Notes: generated by a model not told the origin, from the sequence alone. Counted from the stretch's first letter, positions 51,546 through 60,758 are shown. The stretch: 64,000 nt of DNA from Gammaproteobacteria bacterium (GCA_024234895.1 JACKNJ010000004.1:220151-284150); one strand, 5' to 3'. Program-made: numbers and translations.

Positions 51546-52277
51546 TTACCAGGAAGTCGTGTCGTCCAGGGTCGGCCGATCCGCCGGCGGCCTGGCCGGC
51601 ACGCCTTCCTTCTTGAGCGGATTGTCGGCGCGGACCAGTTCGTCCTCGTGGATACGGATCTCGGTCTTGCGACGCGGCAGGTAGTGATTGGCCGGCTTGG
51701 TGCCCCATTCCGGCATCAGCTGATAACCGCCGTTGTCGCGGATCTGGCGCGAGACTTCCGATTCGGAATCGTGCACGTCGCCGAACAGGCGCGCATTGGT
51801 CGGGCAGGCCATCACGCAGGCCGGCAGGCGCTCGGACTCGGGCAGCGCCTCGTCGTAGATGCGGTCGACGCACAAGGTGCACTTCTTCATGACCTTCTGC
51901 TTCTCATCGAGCTCGCGCGCGCCGTAGGGGCAGGCCCAGGAGCAATACTTGCAGCCGATGCACTTGTCGTAATCGACCAGCACGATGCCGTCTTCGGCGC
52001 GCTTGTACGACGCACCCGTCGGGCACACCGGCACGCAGGGCGGTTCCTCGCAGTGCAGGCAGGACTTGGGGAAGTGCACCGTCTGCGTATTGGGGAACTG
52101 GCCGACCTCGAAGGTCTGCACGCGGTTGAAGAAGGTGCCGGTCGGGTCGGCGCCGTAGGGGTCGAAATCGGTCATCGGACCCGCCCAGCCGGAGGTGTTC
52201 CACTCCTTGCAGGAGGTCACGCAGGCGTGGCAGCCGACGCAGACGTTGAGATCGATGACGAGTGCTAACTGAGTCAT
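51546..52277 (-). CDS. soeB: SoeB, iron-sulfur subunit of sulfite dehydrogenase
   Basis: A 243-residue ferredoxin-type protein with four [4Fe-4S] cluster motifs: CVGCHACVTSC, CLHCEEPPCVPVCPTGA, CIGCKYCSWACPYGA and CTLCVDRIYDEAL with PACVMACPTNA. It has no signal peptide, in keeping with a cytoplasmic enzyme. It carries electrons from the molybdenum subunit to SoeC. It lies 112 bp after soeA. Confidence 0.92.
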   Translation of the reverse strand: MTQLALVIDLNVCVGCHACVTSCKEWNTSGWAGPMTDFDPYGADPTGTFFNRVQTFEVGQFPNTQTVHFPKSCLHCEEPPCVPVCPTGASYKRAEDGIVLVDYDKCIGCKYCSWACPYGARELDEKQKVMKKCTLCVDRIYDEALPESERLPACVMACPTNARLFGDVHDSESEVSRQIRDNGGYQLMPEWGTKPANHYLPRRKTEIRIHEDELVRADNPLKKEGVPARPPADRPTLDDTTSW

Positions 52278-52293
52278 TGTCAGGCTCTCTTTT

Positions 52294-52365
52294 CGCCGCA
52301 AAGACGCAAAGTCGCAAAGATCTCTTTTCTCTTTGCAATCTTTGCGTCTTCGCATCTTTGCGGCG
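52294..52365. repeat. Long palindrome between soeA and soeB
   Basis: CGCCGCAAAGACGCAAAGTC, a short AT-rich centre, then GCAATCTTTGCGTCTTCGCA and TCTTTGCGGCG: an imperfect hairpin about 72 nt long. Within it the unit GCAAAGA/TCTTTGC is repeated. It fills most of the intercistronic gap and may shape the relative amounts of the two subunits. Confidence 0.8.
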
Positions 52366-52389
52366 CGCTGTTGCCGCGGCTGTAAGTGT

Positions 52390-55287
52390 TCATTTGCCCA
52401 GGATTCCGGCCATGAAGGCCTGCCACTTGCGGCGCGCGGGCGACATGCCGGGCGCGGGCTTGAGCGGCGCGAACTGCGGGAAGGACTGTTTGGGTTCGTC
52501 CGGCTGCGCCTTGTAGATGCGCACACGCACGTCGTACCAGCCAGCCTGGCCGGTCACCGGGTCGGAATTGGACACCTTGCAGCCGCAGTCGTCTTCCGGC
52601 AGCTCCTCGGTGATCACGTGGTTGAGCAGGAAGCCCTTCTGCGATTCGTTGGCGTCCGGGGACAGACCCCAGGCGCCGGCGGCCTTGCCGATCGCGTTCC
52701 AGGTCCAAACCGTGCCGGGCTCGACGGCTTCCGTGTAGCGCGCCATGCAGCGCACCTTGCCCCACTGCGATTCCACCCACACCCAGTCGCCGTCCGCGAA
52801 GGCGTTGGCCTTGCCGATGCTCGGGTGCACGAAGATGTAGTTGTGGGCGTGGATCTGGCGCAGCCAGGCGTTCTGCGAATCCCAGGAGTGGTACATCGCC
52901 ATCGGGCGCTGAGTCAGCGCGTTCAACGGGTACTGCTTGCCGTCGATGAACTTGTTCTCGAGCGGCTCGGCGTAGAACGGCAGCGGATCGAACCAGGTCT
53001 CGACGCGCTCGCGCAGGCGATCCGGCGGCTGGCGGCCCTCGGTCCGGCCCTGCGCCGCGAGGCGGAACTTCTGCAAGACCTCGGAATAGAGGTGCACGTT
53101 GATCGGCTCGATGTAGCGCGTCAGGCCGTTCTGGTTGGCCCAGGTCAGATAGCCTTTGTTCCAGTTGCGCATGTACTGGTAGGACTTCGGCAGCTCGTGA
53201 TGGAAGACGGCGTTGTTCTGCGCGTACATCTCCCACTGGCGCGGGTTCGGCTCGCCAATCATCTCCTTGTCGCCCTTCTTGCCGCGCCAGCCAGCGAGGA
53301 AGCCGATGCCGGAACCCGGCGCGGTCTCGTAGTTGACGATGAAGTCGGGGTAGTCCTTGAACTTGCGGCTGCCGTCCTGATTGGTGAAGGCATCCAGTTG
53401 CAGGCGCGTGCCGAGCTCGATCAGCACCTCCTGGAACGGCTTGGAGTCCCCCTTCGGCGGCACCACCGGGATACGCACCGAGTCGACCGGGCCGTCGAAC
53501 TCGGAAATCGGCCGGTCGAGCATGGACATCGCGTCGTGGCGTTCCAGATAGCTGGTATCCGGCAGCACCAGATCGGCGAAGGCGACGGTCTCGGAGTGAT
53601 ACGCGTCGGCGACCACCAGGAACGGAATCCGGTAATTCCCCTCCTCGTCCTTGTCGGTGAGCATCTTGCGCACCCCGGTGGTGTTCATCGACGAGTTCCA
53701 CGCCATGTTGGCCATGAACAGCAGCAGCGTGTCGAGCTTGTACGGGTCGCCGCGCCAGGCATTGGTGATCGCGTTGTGCATCAGGCCGTGCACCGCGAGC
53801 GGGTATTCCCAGGAGAAGGCCTTGTCGATGCGCACCGGCTCGCCGGACTCGTCAACGAACAGGTCGGCCGGATCGGCCGGCCAGCCCAGCGGCATGCCGT
53901 CCAGCGGCTTGCCCGGCTGCACGCTGTCCGGTCCCTTCGGCGGCTTCGCGCAGGGCGGGATCGGGCGCGGGAACGGTGGCTTGTGGCGGAAGCCACCCGG
54001 CACGTCAATGGTGCCGAGCAGGGTCATCAGGATGCCCATCGCGCGGATGGTCTGGAAACCGTTGGAATGCGCCGCGAGGCCGCGCATCGCATGGAACGCG
54101 ACCGGTGAACCGACCACGGTCTGGTGATCCTTGCCCCAGACGTCGGTCCAGGCGATCGGCAGCTCGATCTTCTGGTCGCGGGCGACCACGCCCATCTCGT
54201 AGGCCAGGCGCTTGATGCGCTCCGCCGCGATGCCTGTGATCTCTGCCGCCCACTCCGGGGTGTAGCCCTCGACGCGCTCGGCCAGCAACTGGAACGCGGT
54301 CTTGACCGGCGTGCCGTCGGTGCAGGTATAGGCGCCGAGCAGGTGCGGATCGGCGCCCTCGGCGCGGTTGTGCACCGGCTGCTTGGTGTGGCGATCCCAC
54401 CAGTACTTGTTCTGCGCGTCGAAGCAGCCTTCCTCGATGTTCATGTCGCGATCGCGCATGAACATGCCGTAGTTCGGCGAGTTCTCGTCGAGATTAACCA
54501 GCTCCGGCGCGTTGGTGTAATTGACCAGGAAGTCGCGGTCGAACAGGCCGGTCTTGATCAGCACATGGATCAGCGCCAGGAACAGCGCGCCGTCGGTGCC
54601 CGGCTTGATCGGCACCCACTCATCCGCGATCGCCGAATAGCCGGTGCGCACCGGGTTGATGGAGATGAACTTGCCGCCGTTACGCTTGAACTTCGACAGC
54701 GCCATCTTCATCGGATTGGAGTGATGGTCCTCGGCGGTGCCGATCATCACGAACAGCTTGGCGCGGTCCAGGTCCGGCCCGCCGAACTCCCAGAACGACC
54801 CGCCGATGGTGTAGATCAGGCCGGCCGCCATGTTGACCGAGCAGAAACCGCCGTGGGCCGCGTAGTTCGGGGTGCCGAACTGCTTCGCGAACAGACCGGT
54901 CAGCGCCTGCATCTGGTCGCGCCCGGTGAACAGGCCGAACTTCTTCGGGTCGGTCGCGCGGATCCTGCCGAGGCGGTCCTCAAGGATGTCGAAGGCCTCG
55001 TCCCAGGAAATCTCCTCGAACTCACCGGTACCGCGCTCGGCATTCGCCTTGCGACGCAGCGGCTTGGTCAGCCGCGCCGGCGAGTACTGCTTCATGATCC
55101 CCGAGGCGCCCTTGGCGCAGATCACGCCCTTGTTCAGCGGGTGATCCGGATTGCCCTGGATGTAGCGCACCTCGCCATCCCGCAAGGTCACGCGGATGCC
55201 GCAACGGCAGGCGCACATGTAGCAGGTGGTGTTCTTGACTTCGACGTGTCCGGCGTCGCGATCTGAGCGCGTCGTGGGGTCTTGCAT
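52390..55287 (-). CDS. soeA: SoeA, molybdopterin subunit of cytoplasmic sulfite dehydrogenase
   Basis: A 965-residue DMSO-reductase-family protein. The N-terminal [4Fe-4S] site is CYMCACRC with the fourth Cys in GVICAKGASG. It then has YSPARLTKPLRRK, GRDQMQALTGLFAKQFGTPN and a C-terminal molydopterin-dinucleotide-binding domain (AFADGDWVWVESQWGKVRCM). There is no twin-arginine signal in front of the cluster, as in SoeA of Allochromatium, which oxidises sulfite to sulfate in the cytoplasm. Related thiosulfate/polysulfide reductases (PhsA/PsrA) are exported, which argues against them. The ATG at 55287 is chosen. Confidence 0.88.
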   Translation of the reverse strand: MQDPTTRSDRDAGHVEVKNTTCYMCACRCGIRVTLRDGEVRYIQGNPDHPLNKGVICAKGASGIMKQYSPARLTKPLRRKANAERGTGEFEEISWDEAFDILEDRLGRIRATDPKKFGLFTGRDQMQALTGLFAKQFGTPNYAAHGGFCSVNMAAGLIYTIGGSFWEFGGPDLDRAKLFVMIGTAEDHHSNPMKMALSKFKRNGGKFISINPVRTGYSAIADEWVPIKPGTDGALFLALIHVLIKTGLFDRDFLVNYTNAPELVNLDENSPNYGMFMRDRDMNIEEGCFDAQNKYWWDRHTKQPVHNRAEGADPHLLGAYTCTDGTPVKTAFQLLAERVEGYTPEWAAEITGIAAERIKRLAYEMGVVARDQKIELPIAWTDVWGKDHQTVVGSPVAFHAMRGLAAHSNGFQTIRAMGILMTLLGTIDVPGGFRHKPPFPRPIPPCAKPPKGPDSVQPGKPLDGMPLGWPADPADLFVDESGEPVRIDKAFSWEYPLAVHGLMHNAITNAWRGDPYKLDTLLLFMANMAWNSSMNTTGVRKMLTDKDEEGNYRIPFLVVADAYHSETVAFADLVLPDTSYLERHDAMSMLDRPISEFDGPVDSVRIPVVPPKGDSKPFQEVLIELGTRLQLDAFTNQDGSRKFKDYPDFIVNYETAPGSGIGFLAGWRGKKGDKEMIGEPNPRQWEMYAQNNAVFHHELPKSYQYMRNWNKGYLTWANQNGLTRYIEPINVHLYSEVLQKFRLAAQGRTEGRQPPDRLRERVETWFDPLPFYAEPLENKFIDGKQYPLNALTQRPMAMYHSWDSQNAWLRQIHAHNYIFVHPSIGKANAFADGDWVWVESQWGKVRCMARYTEAVEPGTVWTWNAIGKAAGAWGLSPDANESQKGFLLNHVITEELPEDDCGCKVSNSDPVTGQAGWYDVRVRIYKAQPDEPKQSFPQFAPLKPAPGMSPARRKWQAFMAGILGK

Positions 55288-55457
55288 GTGAGCAACCTGT
55301 CGGCGTCTCCGCAAAGCGGAAGGACGCGGATTCATATTTCAGAAAATCCGTGGATTCTAATGTTTGCAGTCCCCGACAAGCCAGTCACCCATAAGAGGTA
55401 TTAATGACCACCACCCAACCCCGACCGCCCCAACCCCACCCTGAACGCAGCTCCATC

Positions 55458-55522
55458 GTAGGAGCGGCTTCAGCCGCGATCGGCGCCCGGAACACATTGA
55501 ACGCCGATCGCGGCTGACGCCT
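55458..55522. repeat. GTAGGAGCGGCTTCAGCCGC repeat pair
   Basis: Head-to-head pair GTAGGAGCGGCTTCAGCCGCG ... CGCGGCTGACGCCTCC with inner arms GATCGGCG/CGCCGATC. It lies just before the left 179-bp direct repeat of the Roco cassette. The segment 55288-55457 before it has no recognised feature apart from the soeA promoter region. Confidence 0.8.
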
Positions 55523-55526
55523 CCGC

Positions 55527-55705
55527 AGGATGGGCAAAGCGCAGCGTGCCCATCACGGGCCTCGCCGAATCTCACGAACGCGCAGGATTGCCCGGACACA
55601 GCGTGATGGGCACGTCCCTTCGGTCCTTTGCCCATCCTACGGGCTGCCGACCGCTGGCTGAGCGGAGTCGAAGCCAGCGCCGATCGCGGCTGAAGCCGCT
55701 CCTAC
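55527..55705. repeat. Left 179-bp direct repeat of the Roco cassette
   Basis: A composite: AGGATGGGCAAAGCGCAGCG TGCCCATC, a variable 50-bp loop, GATGGGCACGTCCCTTCGGT CCTTTGCCCATCCTACGGGC, then the CTGGCTGAGCGGAGTCGAAG unit and the CGCGGCTGAAGCCGCTCCTA unit. It aligns without gaps to 60019-60197 in the same orientation. The distal 120 bp differ at only two positions. Confidence 0.92.
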
Positions 55706-55748
55706 GCTTCGCCACCCTCCGCCGGCCCTGACCGAGTCCGCCGTCCGC

Positions 55749-55807
55749 GCGTCCCGCCGCGATCCGGACGCACGCCAGGCCGAATCGCGGCGGGACGCCG
55801 CTCCTAC
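55749..55807. repeat. GCGTCCCGCCGCGA palindromic repeat
   Basis: GCGTCCCGCCGCGA at 55749 and TCGCGGCGGGACGC at 55783-55796 with a 20-bp loop, followed by CGCTCCTAC, a fragment of the common repeat. Then a degenerate GGCTGAGCGAAATCGAAGCC at about 55830. The rest of the 55706-55978 gap must hold the Roco promoter; none is obvious. Confidence 0.7.
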
Positions 55808-55978
55808 AATGCGCCTGCTTGCCGTTGGCTGAGCGAAATCGAAGCCTGGACCCGCACCGACAACTCGCAGGCATGCGCCCACTCGTCCCGCCGCACACCA
55901 AACCGAAATCAGCAAGCCGAGCCTCAAACGGAATAGATCGCGTAACCTCTGTCTCGCCCCGATGGAGAGGACACCCCG

Positions 55979-58900
55979 ATGCCCCGCGCGAAGCAGCCCA
56001 CCCCCGCCCCGATTCTGGCCATCATCGAAGCCTGGCGCCGCCAGCCGAGCGCGGACGGCACGCTGCATATCCCCTCGCACGAGATCAAGCTCAGCCGCTT
56101 CCCGGAGGAATGCCTCGACCTGCCCGGGTTGAAACGTATCGTCCTGAGGGGACACGCGCTGACCGAACTCCCGGACAGCATCACCGTGCTGGCGACCAAC
56201 GCCGTGGTCCTGGACATCCGCCGCAACCCGATCCGCCGGGTGCCGACGCTTCCGCTCCCCCCACTGGTCATCGACACCCTGCAACACCGTCATCTGGCGA
56301 CATCTTTGCCGGAGTCGGCCATCCATGGCCTGCAAGTCCTGGATCGACATTGGGACGGGTATCGCGGCCGACTTGGCGAATTTCCCCGTTTGCGCGAGCT
56401 GTCCCTGTCATCCGTTGGGCTTGACACCCTGCCTCCCGAGATCGCCCAGCTCTCCGCGCTCACCTCGCTCGACCTCAGCAGCAACCAGCTCGACGCGCTG
56501 CCTCCCGAGTTCGCCCGGCTCTCCGCGCTCACCTCGCTCGACCTCAGCCGCAACCAACTCGCCTCACTGCCCCCAGAGATATTCAGCTTATTCGCGCTCA
56601 ACTCGCTCAGCCTCAGCGGCAATCAGCTCGCCGCGCTGCCTCCAGAGATCTCCAACCTCTCCGCGCTCGCCTCACTCGACCTCTCGAAGAATCACCTCTT
56701 TGCTTTACCGTGGACATTTCCCCAACTCAACACTCTCTCTGAACTCAATCTCTCGGTAAACCCGCTCTACTCCCTGCCGCAGGCAATTACCAAGCTTAGG
56801 GCGCTAACAACGCTTGATCTCCACCGCACCTCGATTTCCTCACTTGGCCCAAACATCGCCGAAATCACCTCACTCACCAAACTTGATCTCAGCGACAACC
56901 GACTCCCCTCGTTGAATTCAGAAATTGGCCGACTTGCGGCACTGACCTCCCTTAACCTCGGTAATAACTGGCTCTCCTCCGTACCTCCAGGAATTGCCCA
57001 GCTAAAAGCACTCAAATCACTTGACATTTCCAAGAACGGCCTAACTTCTTTTCCATCTTTGGTGCTTCAACTACCTGCCCTCACAACATTGGACATCTCT
57101 GGCAACCCACTCTGCTCTCTACCATCGTCAATCGGAAAATTGTCTTCGCTCACCCAGCTCAATCTCTCCAATAACAACCTTTCATTTATCCCTCCAGAAA
57201 TTACCAAAATTTCCCGCCTTAGCTCACTCAATCTTTCTTACAACAAAATCACATCCCTACCACCAGAAATCACAAAACTTAGGAACCTTACCTCGCTTAA
57301 CCTCTGGAAAAACCCGTTTACCAATATCCCAACCGAGCTTGGAAAACTGCCGGAACTATCCTCACTTTACCTAGGCGAAAACTTACTAACAGCCATACCC
57401 CCCCAGATTGCTCAGATCAGATCCCTTGCCGTACTTTCGTTAAGCGGCAACAACATCAATACGCTTCCACCCGAAATTGCTCGACTTTCTTCCTTGGCAA
57501 CACTCAGAATTGATAACAATACATTCGACACATTTCCAACTGAGATAATTAAAATACCCACACTCTCCACCCTCAACTTGAACGCCAATAATCTAACTTC
57601 ACTACCGCCAGATATTTCCAAGCTGGCCAATCTTTCCTCGCTGTACCTATACGGCAATCAAATCACAAATCTTCCCGAAAAAATCACCGACGCCCAATCG
57701 CTTTGTACGATTTACATGCCGGGAAACCCTCTCTCCGAGCTACCTCCCGAACTTGCCAAGCTTGACTACCTATACGACTTTGTCATCGACCCGACACTAC
57801 TCGAAACCAGTAAGCGTGAAGCCTATTCAGCTGGCCTCGATGCTCTGCAAAGTCATCTACGCCGCGAACTCGACAGCCGCGACGCCGAGGCCCAAGCAAT
57901 CCAGGCCAAGGTGATCCTGCTCGGCCACGGCGCGGCCGGCAAAACCACGCTGCTGCGACGTCTGCTCAACCCGAAACACAAGGTCCGTAGGGACGACCCG
58001 TCGACCCACGGCATCAACATCGAGGATTGGTCCATCGAGCGGGCCGGGGACAAACCCGACATCCTCGCCCACGTCTGGGACTTCGGCGGCCAGGAACTGC
58101 AATACGCGACCCATCAGTTCTTCCTGACCGAGAAAGCCTTGTACGTGCTGGTCGTGAACCTGCGCACCCATGCCCGCGCACCGCACGAGGAAATCTTCCA
58201 GATCATCCGCTTGCTCGGCGGCCAGGGGGCGCGCGTGCAACTGGTGTTGAACGTCTGGGGCGACTGCCACGAGGAATTCCCGCTCAGCGAGTATCGCGGC
58301 CAGTTCCCGGACCTGGACATCCAGATCAAGCCGCTGAAAGCCAATCTCGGCAAGGAAGACACAACCTTGCGCCTCGGCCTGGAATCACAGGTCCGCGCCA
58401 TCGCCGACCACCTCGACTCCCCCTTGCCGCAGTGGGTCGCGGTGCAACGCGAGCTGCACGCGTTACGCGCCACGCGCGATCACATCGACCGCCAGACCCT
58501 GGCGGACATCTGTGCGCGCCACCAACTGACCGAAGCCACCGACCCCGAGGTGCTCGCCGGTTATCTGACCCGCATCGGCTCGATCATGGCGTTCCCGCAG
58601 GCCGGTCGCGAAGAATCCCAGTTGCGCGACTTCATCATGCTCAACCCGCAATGGGCACTGGAGGCGATCTATCTGGTGCTCAAGGACGACCGCGTGCGCA
58701 AGGCCAACGGGCGCCTGGAGGAGGACTTCTTCATCGCCACCCTGACCGCCGACGGCTACCGCCAGGACGAGGCCGAGAAGCTGCTGACCCTGCTGCTCAA
58801 GAACGCCTTCGAGATCTGCTACCCGCTGCTCGGCACCAAACGAGGCACCTACATCGTCCCGCAACTGCTGCCGACCGCGCGCAAGACCCACGACCTCGGC

Positions 58901-59974
58901 TCCGGCCCCTTCCTGACGCTGGTCTACCGCTACCCGCAAAGCCCGCCACGCGGCCTCGCCGCCCGCCTGATCGTGCGCCTGCACACCGCGATCGCCCGCG
59001 ACCACGCTGATGAGGAACTGGTCTGGCGTAACGGGGTGTACCTGCGTCAGGACAACGCCCAGGCCGAGGTCATCCGCATGACCGACCCCAAACGCGGCGG
59101 CGACATCCTGCGCATCCGCGTCGCCGGCCCCAGCCCGGCCAACCGCGACCTGCTGAATCGCATTGTCACCGAACTGGATCATGTGCACGCGGACTTCCCC
59201 CACCTCGACGTGCAACCGCAGATCGGCTGCAACTGCGGCGCGTGCCGCAAGGCGGAAATGCCCCACCTGTATTTCAAGGAAGACGTCCAGGCCGCCGCCG
59301 CCACCAGACGCCCGCTCTTGTGCACCGCCAGCCATGCGGACGTTCCCTGGGAACAGTTGTTGCTGGGAATCGACCCCAAGCTCGGGGAAGGCGTGAAACC
59401 GCTCGTTCCCGGCCCACGTGAGCTGATGGCCATCTCAGAAGGCGTGCATGCCACCCTTGGCGCCCGGACCGACTCGGGACTCGCGAAGCTGTTCGTCGAA
59501 TTCATGCAATCCACCCGGATGCCGAACATCCACATAACCAACAACGCGATCAGCAATCCGGTTCAGAACAACAGCCAGACCGTCGCTATCGACATCCAAG
59601 TCGCCATCACCCAAAGCAACGACTTCCGCGACGTGGCCCGTCAACTGCACGAAGACCTCGAAGATGAAGGCGCGGATGCCGAGGCGCTGGCCGACCTGGA
59701 AAAGCGCCTGGCGCGTGTCGACCAGGCCATCGCCGAACTTCAGCAGGCCAGGACACCGGATGAGATGGCCAGCCAACGCGGCCCGATGCAACGCCTGAAA
59801 CGCTTCGTGGAGAACCTCGCCGACGCCAACGACACCGTCGGCAAGGCGATCAAGACCGCGAAGACCAGCGGCAAGCTGCTCGGTGAATTGGCCGGCCTCT
59901 ACAACGATCTCGGCCCGCTCGCGGGGCTGCCGAAAATCCCTTTTCCATCGGCGGAGAAGCAAGGCGAAAGCTGA
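55979..59974 (+). CDS. LRR-Roc-COR (Roco) protein
   Basis: A 1331-residue bacterial Roco protein. After a variable N-terminus come twenty contiguous leucine-rich repeats of exactly 23 residues (135-594; e.g. LSALTSLDLSSNQLDALPPE). The Roc GTPase follows: P-loop GHGAAGKTT at 649-657 and switch II WDFGGQELQYATHQF near 700. The usual NKxD is not seen; NVWGD stands in its place. A COR domain runs to about 1150, including a CNCGAC cluster at 1084-1089. The C-terminus has an Asn-rich NNAISNPVQNNSQT strand, a coiled coil (about 1215-1260) and a helical tail. GGAGAGG 8 bases upstream supports the start. The LRR block is much AT-richer than the rest. No partner gene is adjacent, and 179-bp direct repeats flank it. 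Confidence 0.93.
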   Translation: MPRAKQPTPAPILAIIEAWRRQPSADGTLHIPSHEIKLSRFPEECLDLPGLKRIVLRGHALTELPDSITVLATNAVVLDIRRNPIRRVPTLPLPPLVIDTLQHRHLATSLPESAIHGLQVLDRHWDGYRGRLGEFPRLRELSLSSVGLDTLPPEIAQLSALTSLDLSSNQLDALPPEFARLSALTSLDLSRNQLASLPPEIFSLFALNSLSLSGNQLAALPPEISNLSALASLDLSKNHLFALPWTFPQLNTLSELNLSVNPLYSLPQAITKLRALTTLDLHRTSISSLGPNIAEITSLTKLDLSDNRLPSLNSEIGRLAALTSLNLGNNWLSSVPPGIAQLKALKSLDISKNGLTSFPSLVLQLPALTTLDISGNPLCSLPSSIGKLSSLTQLNLSNNNLSFIPPEITKISRLSSLNLSYNKITSLPPEITKLRNLTSLNLWKNPFTNIPTELGKLPELSSLYLGENLLTAIPPQIAQIRSLAVLSLSGNNINTLPPEIARLSSLATLRIDNNTFDTFPTEIIKIPTLSTLNLNANNLTSLPPDISKLANLSSLYLYGNQITNLPEKITDAQSLCTIYMPGNPLSELPPELAKLDYLYDFVIDPTLLETSKREAYSAGLDALQSHLRRELDSRDAEAQAIQAKVILLGHGAAGKTTLLRRLLNPKHKVRRDDPSTHGINIEDWSIERAGDKPDILAHVWDFGGQELQYATHQFFLTEKALYVLVVNLRTHARAPHEEIFQIIRLLGGQGARVQLVLNVWGDCHEEFPLSEYRGQFPDLDIQIKPLKANLGKEDTTLRLGLESQVRAIADHLDSPLPQWVAVQRELHALRATRDHIDRQTLADICARHQLTEATDPEVLAGYLTRIGSIMAFPQAGREESQLRDFIMLNPQWALEAIYLVLKDDRVRKANGRLEEDFFIATLTADGYRQDEAEKLLTLLLKNAFEICYPLLGTKRGTYIVPQLLPTARKTHDLGSGPFLTLVYRYPQSPPRGLAARLIVRLHTAIARDHADEELVWRNGVYLRQDNAQAEVIRMTDPKRGGDILRIRVAGPSPANRDLLNRIVTELDHVHADFPHLDVQPQIGCNCGACRKAEMPHLYFKEDVQAAAATRRPLLCTASHADVPWEQLLLGIDPKLGEGVKPLVPGPRELMAISEGVHATLGARTDSGLAKLFVEFMQSTRMPNIHITNNAISNPVQNNSQTVAIDIQVAITQSNDFRDVARQLHEDLEDEGADAEALADLEKRLARVDQAIAELQQARTPDEMASQRGPMQRLKRFVENLADANDTVGKAIKTAKTSGKLLGELAGLYNDLGPLAGLPKIPFPSAEKQGES

Positions 59975-60018
59975 CCACCAGTTCCAAACACGGGAGATCA
60001 CCATCGAACGTCGTCCGT

Positions 60019-60197
60019 AGGATGGGCAAAGCGCAGCGTGCCCATCGCAAGACTCGCCGAATATCCCGGGTGTCCGGGATTGATCCGGGACTGTGTGATG
60101 GGCACGTCCCTACGGTCCTTTGCCCATCCTACGGGCTGCGGACCGCTGGCTGAGCGGAGTCGAAGCCAGCGCCGATCGCGGCTGAAGCCGCTCCTAC
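60019..60197. repeat. Right 179-bp direct repeat of the Roco cassette
   Basis: Same length and orientation as 55527-55705. Conserved blocks: AGGATGGGCAAAGCGCAGCG at the start and everything from GATGGGCACGTCCCTACGGT to the final CTCCTAC. The 50-bp loop near 60047-60096 is diverged and carries its own small palindrome (CCCGGGTGTCCGGGATTGAT CCGGG). It begins 44 bp after the Roco stop. Confidence 0.92.
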
Positions 60198-60212
60198 AGG
60201 AGGGACTGGCCT

Positions 60213-60758
60213 TCAGACGCGCAGGAAATGCTCGCGGTAGTGGCGCAGTTCGTCGATGGAATCGCGGATGTCGTCGAGGGCGAGGTGCTTGCCCTGTTTC
60301 TTGACGCCTTCGGCCACTTCCGGCTTCCAGCGGTTGGCGAGTTCCTTGAGGGTGCTGACGTCGAGGTTGCGGTAATGAAAGAACGCCTCCAGTTCCTTCA
60401 TGGTCCTGGCGAGGAAGCGGCGGTCCTGGCAGATGCTGTTGCCGCACATCGGGGACTTGCCCTTCGGCACCCATTGTTCGAGGAAGGCGATGGTCGCGCG
60501 TTCGGCCTCGGCTTCGTCGATGCGGCTGTCCTTCACCCGCTGGGTCAGGCCGGAACCGCCATGCTGCCGGGTGTTCCATTCGTCCATGCCGTTGAGCATC
60601 GCGTCGGACTGGTGCACGGCCATGACCGGGCCTTCGGCGAGGATGTTGAGCTGGGCATCGGTGACGATGGTCGCGATCTCGATGATGCGATCGGTTTCCG
60701 GTTCCAGCCCGGTCATTTCCAGGTCGATCCAGATCAGGTTGCTGTCGCTGACTGCCAT
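60213..60758 (-). CDS. orn: Oligoribonuclease
   Basis: A 181-residue DEDDh exonuclease: LIWIDLEMTGLEPETDRIIEIA (Asp/Glu pair), MCGNSICQDRRFLARTM, and the catalytic His/Asp in KHLALDDIRDSIDEL. It degrades 2-5-mer RNAs and pGpG. The ATG at 60758 begins the family sequence (MAVSDSNLIWIDLEM). Divergent from the Ste24-type protease gene. Confidence 0.96.
   Translation of the reverse strand: MAVSDSNLIWIDLEMTGLEPETDRIIEIATIVTDAQLNILAEGPVMAVHQSDAMLNGMDEWNTRQHGGSGLTQRVKDSRIDEAEAERATIAFLEQWVPKGKSPMCGNSICQDRRFLARTMKELEAFFHYRNLDVSTLKELANRWKPEVAEGVKKQGKHLALDDIRDSIDELRHYREHFLRV

Noticed and set aside
52390..55287. soeA as periplasmic thiosulfate or polysulfide reductase
   Set aside because: No twin-arginine signal precedes the iron-sulfur motif, and the soluble ferredoxin subunit and DmsC-type anchor match SoeABC.
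56381..57760. LRR region as a tandem DNA repeat array
   Set aside because: The 69-bp period is set by the protein repeat; apart from repeats 2-4 the units have diverged too far at DNA level to be a recent tandem array.
55527..60197. CRISPR array or integrative element at the Roco region
   Set aside because: No short regularly spaced repeats with unique spacers, no integrase and no tRNA attachment site; the repeats are only two copies 4.5 kb apart.
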